A DNA stretch of 64,000 bases, taken from the NCBI GenBank assembly GCA_035532735.1, contig DATKQM010000013.1, positions 62,001 to 126,000 of the forward strand, written 5' to 3'. Origin of the DNA: Chersky-840 sp035532735. Its GTDB lineage: Bacteria > Actinomycetota > Acidimicrobiia > Acidimicrobiales > UBA8190. Position numbers and translations under genes: made by a program. This document shows positions 52,796-60,649 of this stretch, piece after piece; the first letter of the stretch is position 1; every line of letters starts with the position of its first letter. The notes beneath the pieces were generated by a model that was not told the DNA's origin, ran no database searches, and saw nothing but the letters and a program-made list of their open reading frames with translations.

Positions 52796-54091
52796 TCAGT
52801 GGGCGTGTCCGGCGCGTCCCTCGGAGTCCCGGGCCGTCCAGGTGAACACGCCTTTCGCCATGGTCGAGGTGGCCTCCTTCGACAGCCGGGCGAACACCCC
52901 GGCTCGTGCCCTGTGGACCGCCGGGTCTGTCGGCGCCGCCAGGGCGGCCAGCTCTGCCAGATGCCCGGCCAGTCGCAGTGCCACGGCCCCCTCCGCACCC
53001 TCGGCGGGGGACTCCACCAGGGCGAGGGCGCGATCGGCCAGGACCCCTGCCCCGCCCGCCAATGCCGCCAGCTCGCCGGCCAGGGCCGACTCGGGCGCGG
53101 GCTTGAGCGATGCCGGGTTCCCGTCCCACCAGCCGCCGTAGAGGCGCCACACGTTGCGGACCACGAACTCGGGCTCGTCGTAGACGGGCCGGAGATAGGG
53201 ACGGTCCGCCAGGTGGGCCGGCACCGCCACGGTGTGGAGAACCTCGTCGAGCCGGGCCCCGGCGTTCATGAGCGCGATCGTCTGGTCGACGAGGGAGTCG
53301 AGGAGGTCGGCGGTGTCGGTGAGCGCCTGGCGGACCCGGTCCGCGCCGATGACGGGGAAGCCGTGGCCCGGCAGGAGGACCTCGGGCTCGAGGCTGATCA
53401 TCTCGCGCAGGGCGACGGCCCACTCGCGGGGATAGCGCTGGACCTTCTGGGGGTTGCCGGCGTTGGGAGACGCCCAGATGAAGAGGTCGCCGCAACACAA
53501 CACGCGCCGGTCGGCCAGCCAGGTCCAGGTGTGGTCGTCGGTCTCGCCCCGGGCATGGTGGAGCTCGAGGCCGACGCCGCCGACGTCGAGGTCGAGCTGC
53601 TGCGCGTAGGTCCGGTCGGGGTAGCGGTACTCGGTGGGCCAACGCAGGCCCGGCACCCCGAACTGCCGTTGGTTGATGATCTCGTTGTAGCCCGCCGTCA
53701 CGACATAGCGGTCGAAGCGCGCCGGCACGGCCTCGTGGGCGACGACCAACGGGGCGGGCCAGCCCTCGGTGGCGGACTCCTCCTCCCACACCCCCACCCC
53801 GAAGACGTGGTCGATGTGGCCGTGGGAGTAGATGGCGGTGTTGAGCCGTTGGGCGGACCACCCCCGCAGGGCCTCGTGGACCGCGCTGGCCACGAAGGTC
53901 GAGCCCGTGTCGACCAGGACGAGCCCGTCGTCGGTGGCGATGGCCGAGACATTGGCGAAGCTGGGGACGAACGAGACTCCGGTGGCGACCTCGGCCAAGC
54001 CGCCCATGTACCCGCCCACAGGGTGGATCTCGACGATGTCGATGTCGCCTCGCCAGAGCTTGTCGGCAAGCTCGAGTACGTCGTCGACCAC
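52796..54091 (-). CDS. Metallo-beta-lactamase-fold hydrolase, alkyl-sulfatase-like
   Basis: The 431-residue protein has an MBL domain with the metal motif YSHGHIDHVFGVGVW (HxHxDH-type), a further histidine in HHARGETDDHTWTWLADRRV, the bridging aspartate in LCCGDLFIW, and a last histidine in LLPGHGFPVIGADRV. A C-terminal helical domain (about residues 290-400) resembles the dimerisation domain of alkyl sulfatases (FVVRNVWRLYGGWWDGNPAS). Sulfate-ester hydrolysis is a reasonable guess only. Confidence 0.82.
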   Translation of the reverse strand: MVDDVLELADKLWRGDIDIVEIHPVGGYMGGLAEVATGVSFVPSFANVSAIATDDGLVLVDTGSTFVASAVHEALRGWSAQRLNTAIYSHGHIDHVFGVGVWEEESATEGWPAPLVVAHEAVPARFDRYVVTAGYNEIINQRQFGVPGLRWPTEYRYPDRTYAQQLDLDVGGVGLELHHARGETDDHTWTWLADRRVLCCGDLFIWASPNAGNPQKVQRYPREWAVALREMISLEPEVLLPGHGFPVIGADRVRQALTDTADLLDSLVDQTIALMNAGARLDEVLHTVAVPAHLADRPYLRPVYDEPEFVVRNVWRLYGGWWDGNPASLKPAPESALAGELAALAGGAGVLADRALALVESPAEGAEGAVALRLAGHLAELAALAAPTDPAVHRARAGVFARLSKEATSTMAKGVFTWTARDSEGRAGHAH

Positions 54092-54129
54092 GACGAGAGC
54101 CTACGGTGCCCGGGAAGTCGGTCGGCGGC

Positions 54130-54744
54130 TCAGGGCGGTGGCTTGCGCCAGGCGCGCTGGATGGCCGCCGCGTGTCGTCCCGCCCGGCGCGCCCCCAAGC
54201 GCAATTTCTCGTTCGCCTCGAGTCTCCGAGCCGAGCGACCGGCGAGGACGCCGAGCCCGCGCGCCAATGTCGCACCGGTGGGTGGCCCGACCTGCGCGCC
54301 GGAGGGTTGTCCGGGCGACGTGGTCAGGGGGCCTGTGGTCTCGTCGACCGCTGCGGACGACGCGGGGCGCGCGTACCGGGTCAGTGTGGCCAGGCGCACC
54401 CAGGCCAGCGCGGAGACCTCCACCACGACGATCCCGGTCGTGTCGGGTCGGAGGGCGGGGAGGATGGGTGCCGCCGCCACGGCGAGGGCGACGACGATGT
54501 CGAGACTGGCATGGAGTCTCGGACCGCATACCCGAGCCAGGCCGAGTGGGCCGCGGGCCGTGACGGCGAGAAGGACGAAGGCGCCGGCCGCGCCGAGCAG
54601 CAGTCCGCTGTGGCCGACATGGATGGACAGCTCGGCCAGGGCACCCGCCAGGAGGTACTCCAGGAGCTGGTGCGCACCGAACGGGATCGGCCGCAGTCGT
54701 GGTGGGGGCCGGCCGCCGGGGTCGGTGCTGTCTCCGGCGGTGAT
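54130..54744 (-). CDS. Membrane protein of unknown function without a usual start codon
   Basis: The frame reads as a coherent membrane protein upstream of any ATG, GTG or TTG: HQLLEYLLAGALAELSIHVG, SGLLLGAAGAFVLLAVTARG, SLDIVVALAVAAAPILPALR and TGIVVVEVSALAWVRLATLT give about four hydrophobic segments, followed by a basic C-terminus. The first normal start in frame is a GTG at 54480, in the middle of the third helix. An ATC at 54744 lies 8 bp after a GGGG, which I use tentatively as the start. A frameshift upstream or a rare start codon is implied. The family is unknown. Confidence 0.5.
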   Translation of the reverse strand: MTAGDSTDPGGRPPPRLRPIPFGAHQLLEYLLAGALAELSIHVGHSGLLLGAAGAFVLLAVTARGPLGLARVCGPRLHASLDIVVALAVAAAPILPALRPDTTGIVVVEVSALAWVRLATLTRYARPASSAAVDETTGPLTTSPGQPSGAQVGPPTGATLARGLGVLAGRSARRLEANEKLRLGARRAGRHAAAIQRAWRKPPP

Positions 54745-54749
54745 TGCAG

Positions 54750-54989
54750 CTACCCCGAAGTCGACGGCTTGTCGCTGTCCTTGGCTGAGGCATCGTCCCC
54801 GCTGCTCGGGGTTTTCTCTCCGGTGTCACCCTTGGCCCCGTCGGCGAGGCCCTTCTTGAACTCGGATTGAGCCGAGCCGAGAGACCTGGCGAGCTTGGGG
54901 ATCTGGGTACTTCCGAAGAGGACGGCGACGACCACGATCAGGACAATGACCCCATCGAGCCCGAAGATCTCGGCGAGCATTGGGTGCAC
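54750..54989 (-). CDS. tatA: Twin-arginine translocase TatA/E-like protein
   Basis: The 79-residue protein has an N-terminal helix (IFGLDGVIVLIVVVAVLFGS), the conserved phenylalanine-glycine-serine hinge, and an amphipathic helix containing TQIPKLARSLGSAQSEFKKG, as in TatA. The tail is short, acidic and serine rich. The GTG at 54989 is preceded by AAGGGAAGG at 5 bp, so I prefer it to the ATG at 54980. It oligomerises into the pore for folded proteins such as the Rieske subunit. Confidence 0.9.
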   Translation of the reverse strand: MHPMLAEIFGLDGVIVLIVVVAVLFGSTQIPKLARSLGSAQSEFKKGLADGAKGDTGEKTPSSGDDASAKDSDKPSTSG

Positions 54990-55092
54990 GGACGCCTTCC
55001 CTTCTTCGGTTCCCGCCGGCAGGCGGGTACCTGCCTGACAGGTTAGACCCGAATCCCCCCGGCGACACTGGCGGGTGGCGGTGAGCACAGCC

Positions 55093-55503
55093 TCAGTCGG
55101 CGAGGAAGACCCCCATGACCAGGGCCGCGATCGATGACAGCGTGGTCAGGGCACCCCAGATGGCCAAGCCGCGCGTCGTCGAGGCCCGGGTGTGGAGAAA
55201 GGCCGCCAACCCCGCCAGGGCCACGACGACGATCTTCGCCACCACCACCACGACCCACGAGCCGGGTTGTCCGGCATGGACGGCGGAGATGTTCCACAAT
55301 CCGGTGACCACGAGCACGGCGTAGGCCGGCCACTGGATACGGGCGAAGGCGCGGGCCAGAGCCCTGGGCGCCCCCTCTCCGAGGCCGCGCGCGGTGGGAA
55401 CGAGCCCGGCGATGGTGAGCTGTCCCCCCACCCACACCGTGGCGGCCAGCACATGCACCGAGAGCCGGATGCCGTCGAGCGCAGGAGACAGGCCGCCGTC
55501 CAC
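55093..55503 (-). CDS. CopD-like four-helix membrane protein
   Basis: The 136-residue protein has four hydrophobic helices, the first with SVHVLAATVWVGGQLTIAGL, the pattern of the CopD/PcoD family that includes copper-import and heme-binding-like membrane proteins. The later helices AYAVLVVTGLWNISAVHAG and VVVVAKIVVVALAGLAAFL fit the same family. GTG start at 55503, 35 bp after the enoyl-CoA hydratase gene. Copper import is the family inference; nothing local confirms it. Confidence 0.72.
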   Translation of the reverse strand: MDGGLSPALDGIRLSVHVLAATVWVGGQLTIAGLVPTARGLGEGAPRALARAFARIQWPAYAVLVVTGLWNISAVHAGQPGSWVVVVVAKIVVVALAGLAAFLHTRASTTRGLAIWGALTTLSSIAALVMGVFLAD

Positions 55504-55538
55504 GAGATCGACCGCGCCCTCGGGTCCCAGACCGTCCG

Positions 55539-56309
55539 CTACTTGCCCTGCCAGTTCGGCTTGCGCTTCTCGGCGAAGGCGACCGGGCCCTCCATGGCGT
55601 CGGCCGAGGAGAACACCGCCCCCACCGCCTCGGCGTTGAGCTTCCAGCCTTCTTCCTCCGAGACGCCCGCGGCACGCACCATGACGTGCTTGGACCACCG
55701 CACCGCCAGGGGCGCGTTGTCGGCGATGACGTCGGCCAGCGCCAGGGTCTCCTCCATGAGCTGGGCGGCGGGGACCACGCGGTTGATCAGGCCCAACTGC
55801 AAGGCGCGGGTGGCGTCGATCGACTCACCGGTGAGTGCGAGCTCCAAGGCGATGGCGATGGGGAGTCGCTTGGGAAGACGGATGAGACCACCCGCCCCGG
55901 CGACCAGTCCGCGCTTGGCCTCGGGGATGCCGAAGGTGGCGTGATCGGCGGCCACCACGAGGTCACAGGCGAGCATGATCTCGCAACCTCCGGCCAGCGC
56001 GGCGCCGTTCACCGCCGCGATGATCGGCTTGGGGAACTGGCGTTGGGTGATGCCGGCGAATCCTCCGGAGCCGCCCATGATGGCCCCGCCTTCACCTGTG
56101 GCGAAGGCCTTGAGGTCCATGCCGGCCGAGAAGGCCTTTTCACCGGCGCCGGTGACGACGACGACGGAGCATCCGTCGTCGGTCTCGAGCTCGTCGAGCG
56201 CGTTGGCCATGCCCACGCTGACGTCACCGTTGATGGCGTTGCGGGCCTCGGGCCGGTTGATGGTGAGGATCTCGACGTGTCCTCGGCGCTCGCGTTCGAC
56301 TGCGGGCAT
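55539..56309 (-). CDS. Enoyl-CoA hydratase/isomerase family protein
   Basis: A 256-residue crotonase-fold enzyme. The first oxyanion-hole strand is EKAFSAGMDLKAFATG and the second AAVNGAALAGGCEIMLACDL, which includes one catalytic glutamate (GGCE). The second glutamate is in FGIPEAKRGLVAGAGG. It hydrates trans-2-enoyl-CoA or catalyses a related reaction. The ATG at 56309 has GAGGAG 6 bp upstream. It lies 70 bp after the thiolase-like gene on the same strand. Confidence 0.88.
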   Translation of the reverse strand: MPAVERERRGHVEILTINRPEARNAINGDVSVGMANALDELETDDGCSVVVVTGAGEKAFSAGMDLKAFATGEGGAIMGGSGGFAGITQRQFPKPIIAAVNGAALAGGCEIMLACDLVVAADHATFGIPEAKRGLVAGAGGLIRLPKRLPIAIALELALTGESIDATRALQLGLINRVVPAAQLMEETLALADVIADNAPLAVRWSKHVMVRAAGVSEEEGWKLNAEAVGAVFSSADAMEGPVAFAEKRKPNWQGK

Positions 56310-56379
56310 CGGCGCTCCTCGCTCTGGTTCCGCCCGAGTTTGACCGGGCTGGCCCGGCACCGCCACCCACGGGCGCTTC

Positions 56380-57870
56380 TCAGGGTGCGAGCCGGTACCG
56401 GGGCGGGTTGCCCGAGATCTCGATGCGATGGCCGACGAGGTCACGACCAGCCAGGGCGGGGAGCTCACCGGGATCAGCCGCGGCCGCGATCCGGCGCCGG
56501 TCGGGGAGCTGGGCGATCACGGGGGCGGCGGTGACGATGCCGCCGGGTCCCACCACGATGGTGGCGGCGACGACCTCGGCGGGGCTCTCGGCCTCGGTCG
56601 CTACCGGGACGGCGGAGGCGTCGATGACTCGTTGGGCCGTTTCGGTGTCGCCACGACGCCATCCCCGGGGCGGCGGCCCGGCGCTGTAGATGCCCACGGC
56701 GTGCTTGGTGGCGTACCACCCCATGGCGCTGACCAGCCCCGCCCCGCCATGGGCCCTGATCCGGTAGACGGTCGAGGCCACGCCGTGCAACGAGTAGTTG
56801 TTCCCGGGCCCGCCGAAATAGGGGAGGCCGCCCGTCGTGGTGAGGCCCCGGGTGTCGTGGGGCGCGATGCCGAGCGCTTCGACACCCATCTCCACCGCGC
56901 AGGGGAAGCACGAATAGAGGTCGAAGGCGCCGATGTCGTCGACACCGAGCTCCGCGGCCGACAGCGCTGCGGAGCAGGCGGCGTGGAGGCCGGCCGAGGA
57001 GGCGAGGTGGGGCCGGGCCGTGGGGAACCAGACCTCGGTCGCCTCGGCCCCGGACCAGCAGAACACGGCCATGTCGGCCACGCCCGCGGTCCGGGCCGCC
57101 GCCAGCGATGTCACGAGAACCGCCGCACCCTGGTTCACGTGGAGGAAGGCGCACATCCGCTTCGGATACGGCTCGGCCACCAAGCGGTTGTCGGCTGTGA
57201 CCGTGGCCAATTCCGCCGGGGTCCGGACATCACGGAACCACGCCACGGGCTGGGTCGCCGCCACCGTGGTGAACGGGGCCATGAGCTCGCCCAGCATTGT
57301 CCGTTGCTCGGCGCCACTGCGGTCCGCACGGTGCGCGATGGCGCTCTCGAAGAGGGCGTACACGTGGACCGGGGCGACGAGACCGACGCGCATCTCGGCG
57401 TCGCCGATGCCGACACGGTCGTCGCCGACCACGGGGTCCGGCGCAAGGCGGTCGCCACCGACCATGGCATCGGCGTCCTCGGGGCGCGGTCCGGCCCCGC
57501 CCGCCTGGGCCTTGGCCGAGTGCTGCGCCTCGGCCCCCACGACGAGCGCGACCTCGAGCTCCCCGGCCGAGATTGCGGCCGCAGCGCGACTGATCAGCCA
57601 CTGAGGTGAGTTCCCGCCGATGGTGGTGACCTCGGTCCGCGTCGGTCTCAAGCCCAAGGCTCGGGCCACAGTGGCCGCGGGGGCAGGCCCGGCGTTGGAC
57701 ATGACGTTGACCATCGACACCAGCTGGACCCTCGCTCGCAGGCTCGGGGCTTCGGCGAAGGCTTCCCCCGCAGCACGAGCCGCCAACTCGAGCGCCGCTG
57801 CCGTCGGGTCCCGGTCGACGGATTGCCCCGCGGCGATCACCACCGGGATCCTGGTCTCGTCGAGGGCCAC
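56380..57870 (-). CDS. Thiolase-like (SCP-x/acetyl-CoA acetyltransferase-like) protein
   Basis: The 496-residue protein has the thiolase fold, but the region of the nucleophilic cysteine reads VTTIGGNSPQWLISRAAAAI, without a cysteine at the expected place. The later active-site region FDLYSCFPCAVEMGVEALGI and the glycine-rich GGLPYFGGPGNNYSLHG are well conserved. A C-terminal beta-rich domain (residues 400-496) matches the extra domain of mycobacterial thiolase-like proteins. It may therefore bind acyl-CoA rather than act as a thiolase. It starts 11 bp after the TetR gene, so the two are probably cotranscribed. Confidence 0.8.
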   Translation of the reverse strand: MALDETRIPVVIAAGQSVDRDPTAAALELAARAAGEAFAEAPSLRARVQLVSMVNVMSNAGPAPAATVARALGLRPTRTEVTTIGGNSPQWLISRAAAAISAGELEVALVVGAEAQHSAKAQAGGAGPRPEDADAMVGGDRLAPDPVVGDDRVGIGDAEMRVGLVAPVHVYALFESAIAHRADRSGAEQRTMLGELMAPFTTVAATQPVAWFRDVRTPAELATVTADNRLVAEPYPKRMCAFLHVNQGAAVLVTSLAAARTAGVADMAVFCWSGAEATEVWFPTARPHLASSAGLHAACSAALSAAELGVDDIGAFDLYSCFPCAVEMGVEALGIAPHDTRGLTTTGGLPYFGGPGNNYSLHGVASTVYRIRAHGGAGLVSAMGWYATKHAVGIYSAGPPPRGWRRGDTETAQRVIDASAVPVATEAESPAEVVAATIVVGPGGIVTAAPVIAQLPDRRRIAAAADPGELPALAGRDLVGHRIEISGNPPRYRLAP

Positions 57871-57881
57871 TCCGTGATAGG

Positions 57882-58541
57882 TCAGCGCGGGAGCAGGCCG
57901 TTGAGCAACAACGACACCACGAAGTCCGCAGCGACCTCGGCCGAGAGCCCGTCGTCGGTGACGAGTCGGCGATGTGCGACCTGGCCCACGAGCGCGGCCA
58001 CCGAGCAGGCCACCATGCGCGGCGGTGCCTCGACGATCAGTCCCCGGTGCTGGGCGTCGGCGACGATCTTCTCGATGTCGCTGATGAAGGCCTCGAAGAT
58101 GCCGAAGAGATGCTTCTCGAACCGGTCCCCGAGGGCATAGGAGTCACGGAACAAGAGCTTCACGAGGGCGCGGTCGGACTCGAAGAACTCGAACGTGGTC
58201 TGCACTGCGGCCCGGAAGGGTGCGTCGGGCGATCCCCGCGCCGGGGTGGAGAGCATGGCCTCGGTGACGTGGTCGCGCAGCGCCTGGCCTTCGGCCTCCA
58301 TGAGCGCGTGGAAGAGCGCGTCCTTCGAATCGAAGTACCAGTAGATCGAGCCGTAGGAGAGCTTCGCCGCTTTGGCGATGTCGGCGATGGTGGTGCCGTG
58401 GTACCCCTTGCGGGCGAACACCTTCTTGGCCGCCGCCAGGATGTCGGTCCGGCGCCCCGCCTTCTCGGTGTCGCTCATGGCGCGTCGCACCGCTCGCGCC
58501 GGGCGGGATTCCTGGATGGGTACCGAGGAAGCGCCCGACAT
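57882..58541 (-). CDS. TetR-family transcriptional regulator
   Basis: A 219-residue regulator. The helix-turn-helix is at residues 25-75: AAKKVFARKGYHGTTIADIA, then KAAKLSYGSIYWYFDSKDAL. The C-terminal ligand domain is helical with no known specificity; by context an acyl-CoA is likely. An inner ATG at 58478 would drop 21 arginine-rich residues. The near-palindromic site at 58557-58574 lies 16 bp upstream of its start, consistent with autoregulation. Confidence 0.88.
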   Translation of the reverse strand: MSGASSVPIQESRPARAVRRAMSDTEKAGRRTDILAAAKKVFARKGYHGTTIADIAKAAKLSYGSIYWYFDSKDALFHALMEAEGQALRDHVTEAMLSTPARGSPDAPFRAAVQTTFEFFESDRALVKLLFRDSYALGDRFEKHLFGIFEAFISDIEKIVADAQHRGLIVEAPPRMVACSVAALVGQVAHRRLVTDDGLSAEVAADFVVSLLLNGLLPR

Positions 58542-58556
58542 GCGCGCAGGCTACCA

Positions 58557-58574
58557 AACTGATGAATCAGTCAG
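58557..58574. promoter_or_regulatory. Probable TetR operator (site 1)
   Basis: The sequence aactgatgaatcagtcag includes the dyad actga-4-tcagt (58558-58571). The same 18-bp stretch, with two mismatches, occurs at 60602 in front of the acyl-CoA dehydrogenase. Its position 16 bp upstream of the TetR start suggests autoregulation. Confidence 0.72.
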
Positions 58575-58638
58575 TCGGGCCTACGGACTCGAACCGAGCT
58601 CGGCGTGCGCGCTGGCGCGCAGTTCCCGCGGGCATCGG

Positions 58639-59298
58639 CTATCCGGCTGCGAAGCTCTCTGGGTCGACGGTGATGAACAGACCCTCGCCGTGGGCGAGGA
58701 GCGTGGAGCCGTGACGGGCGTCGGCCTCGATGTGCAGCTTCCGACCGTGGCGCGAGTGCAACTTGGCCCGCATCTCGACCTCCACGCCCAGCGGCGTGGG
58801 GGCTCGGTAGGTGATGGTCAGGCGGCCGGTGTACGCCGGGGTGGCGTTGATCGAGAGCACGAATCCCATGACCTCGTCCATGAGCGCGGCCACCGCACCA
58901 CCATGGGCACGTCCCGGGGCGCCTTCGAAGGCGGGGCCGAGCACCGTCCGGAGCACGGCGACATTGCCTTCACGCGTGATGTCGGCCGCCATGCCCAGTG
59001 GGTTCGCCTTCCCCGTGACGATGTCGTCGGGGAAGTTCGTTCGCCCCCGCCCGTCGGGGGGTGGGACGACGAACACGGTATGGACCATGTCGAGCGGGGC
59101 CCGGACGCGCTCCGGGCTCTTCTCGACAGCGGCGAGAAGAGCCCGGGCATCGGTGGTGATCCGCTCGAAGAGCTCGTCGCCGACCTCGTGGGCCACGATG
59201 GCATGACCGAGTTCCCGCACGACACCGGCTGCCTCGAGCCGTGCGGCAGAGGCCGGTCCGTCACCTCGCGCCGGCCGGGACGAGTCGGCGACGGTCAA
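58639..59298 (-). CDS. PaaI-type hotdog thioesterase family protein
   Basis: The 219-residue protein has a hotdog domain in its C-terminal half, with AHGGAVAALMDEVMGFVLSI including the conserved HGG...D/E active-site pattern, and RLTITYRAPTPLGVEVEMRA. The N-terminal 90 residues are less conserved and helical. It probably hydrolyses acyl-CoA thioesters. The TTG at 59298 overlaps the acyl-CoA dehydrogenase stop, so it is the second gene of that transcript; a later start is possible. Confidence 0.82.
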   Translation of the reverse strand: MTVADSSRPARGDGPASAARLEAAGVVRELGHAIVAHEVGDELFERITTDARALLAAVEKSPERVRAPLDMVHTVFVVPPPDGRGRTNFPDDIVTGKANPLGMAADITREGNVAVLRTVLGPAFEGAPGRAHGGAVAALMDEVMGFVLSINATPAYTGRLTITYRAPTPLGVEVEMRAKLHSRHGRKLHIEADARHGSTLLAHGEGLFITVDPESFAAG

Positions 59299-60548
59299 CT
59301 GTGCTTCACGTCTGCCCAGGCGACGTCCTTGTCGACCTCGACATCACGGGGCAGGCCGAGGATCCGCTCCGCCATCTGATTGCGTAGTACTTCGGACGTC
59401 CCACCTTCGATGGTGTTGGCCCGCGCCCGGAGGAATGTCGTGGCCCGACCCTCGGCCCGGGTGTCGCCGGGAATCCACGCCGTGGCGGCGACGCCGTTGG
59501 CGTCCAACGCGAAGTTCGAACGCCGCTGGTTGTACTCGGCGTTGAAGACCTTGTTGACCGAGCCCTCCGGGCCCGGCTGCTGACCTCGGAGGCGCGCCGA
59601 GTTGGCGCGAAAGGCGGTGATCTCCTTCACCTCGGACTCGATGTAGAACTGGGCCAGGCGCTGACGGACGCCGGGATCGGTCCGATCGGGGATCCCGTCG
59701 AGATACGACTGCCACGGGTCGCGACGGACTCCGCCGGTGAACGACACGGGGTCGAGCGAGATTCCCGCCAACGCCACTCGCTCGTTCATGAGCGTCGTCC
59801 GCGCGCAACGCCAGCCGTCTCCCACGTCACCAACCCGGTTGGCGTCGGGTATGCGCACATCGGACAGGAACACCTCGTTGAACTCCGAGGAGCCCGTCAT
59901 CTGCTTCAAGGGGCGGACATCGACGCCGGGTGACTTCATGTCCAAGATGAAGTAGCTGAGCCCCTCGTGCTTGGGGACGTCAGGGTTGGTCCGGGCGAGG
60001 AGCATCCCGAACTTCGAGAACTGGGCGATGGTGGTCCACACCTTCTGCCCGTTCACGACCCACTCGTCGCCGTCGCGCACGGCCCGTGTCGACAGTGACG
60101 CCAGGTCCGAGCCCGAGCCGGGCTCGCTGAAGAGCTGGCACCAGACTTCTTCGGCGGAGAGGATCTTGCGCAGATACCGCTCTTTCTGCTCCTGGGTTCC
60201 GTGCGCGATGAGCGTGGGCCCGGCGAGGCCCACCCCGAGCAGGTTGATCGAGACGGTCGGAAGCCGGTAGTGGACCAGTTCGGAACGGATCACCGTCTGC
60301 ATCCAGACCTCACCCGAGAACCCCCCGAATTCCTGGGGCCACAACGGCGCGGCGTAGGGACTCCGTCCGATGGTCCCCTGCCAGGCAAAGGGATTGAAGC
60401 CGCTGTCGGCCTTCAGCTTCTCGAGCTTGTCGTCGGCACCGCAGTCGGCCGCCTCCATCCATCCCGCGGGGAGGTTGTCGGCCAGCCAGGCGCGGAACCC
60501 GGCGCGGAACTCCTGTTGCTCGGGAGTGTCCTCGTTCGTCCAGCGCAT
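59295..60548 (-). CDS. Acyl-CoA dehydrogenase
   Basis: A 417-residue FAD enzyme that introduces the alpha,beta double bond of acyl-CoA. Family segments: WCQLFSEPGSGSDLASLSTR with the FAD-binding serines, VNGQKVWTTIAQFSKFGML, and TIEGGTSEVLRNQMAERILG, which includes the catalytic glutamate of the C-terminal domain. Length and motifs resemble FadE enzymes of the sterol or long-chain type in actinobacteria. The promoter region contains operator site 2, so the TetR protein probably controls it. Confidence 0.92.
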   Translation of the reverse strand: MRWTNEDTPEQQEFRAGFRAWLADNLPAGWMEAADCGADDKLEKLKADSGFNPFAWQGTIGRSPYAAPLWPQEFGGFSGEVWMQTVIRSELVHYRLPTVSINLLGVGLAGPTLIAHGTQEQKERYLRKILSAEEVWCQLFSEPGSGSDLASLSTRAVRDGDEWVVNGQKVWTTIAQFSKFGMLLARTNPDVPKHEGLSYFILDMKSPGVDVRPLKQMTGSSEFNEVFLSDVRIPDANRVGDVGDGWRCARTTLMNERVALAGISLDPVSFTGGVRRDPWQSYLDGIPDRTDPGVRQRLAQFYIESEVKEITAFRANSARLRGQQPGPEGSVNKVFNAEYNQRRSNFALDANGVAATAWIPGDTRAEGRATTFLRARANTIEGGTSEVLRNQMAERILGLPRDVEVDKDVAWADVKHS

Positions 60549-60601
60549 CGCCCGTGCCTCCCCACCGATTTCGGCCCACCTGAAGTGCCATCCGACGTGC
60601 C

Positions 60602-60619
60602 AACTGACGTATCAGTCAG
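60602..60619. promoter_or_regulatory. Probable TetR operator (site 2)
   Basis: The sequence aactgacgtatcagtcag matches site 1 (58557) at 16 of 18 positions and contains the dyad actga-4-tcagt (60603-60616). It lies 54 bp upstream of the acyl-CoA dehydrogenase start. I saw no third copy in the window by eye. Confidence 0.72.
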
Positions 60620-60649
60620 CAGGTCCGGCTCAGTGTAACGACAGGGCGC

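Noticed and set aside
54101..54829. A 242-codon minus-strand frame and a plus-strand frame across 54106-54870
   Set aside because: Both are rich in arginine, proline and serine; the third frame (54130-54744) gives the only coherent hydrophobic protein here.
58573..58640. tRNA-like sequence with ggactcgaaccgagc
   Set aside because: The T-arm resemblance is local; the flanks do not form an acceptor stem, D-arm or anticodon arm.
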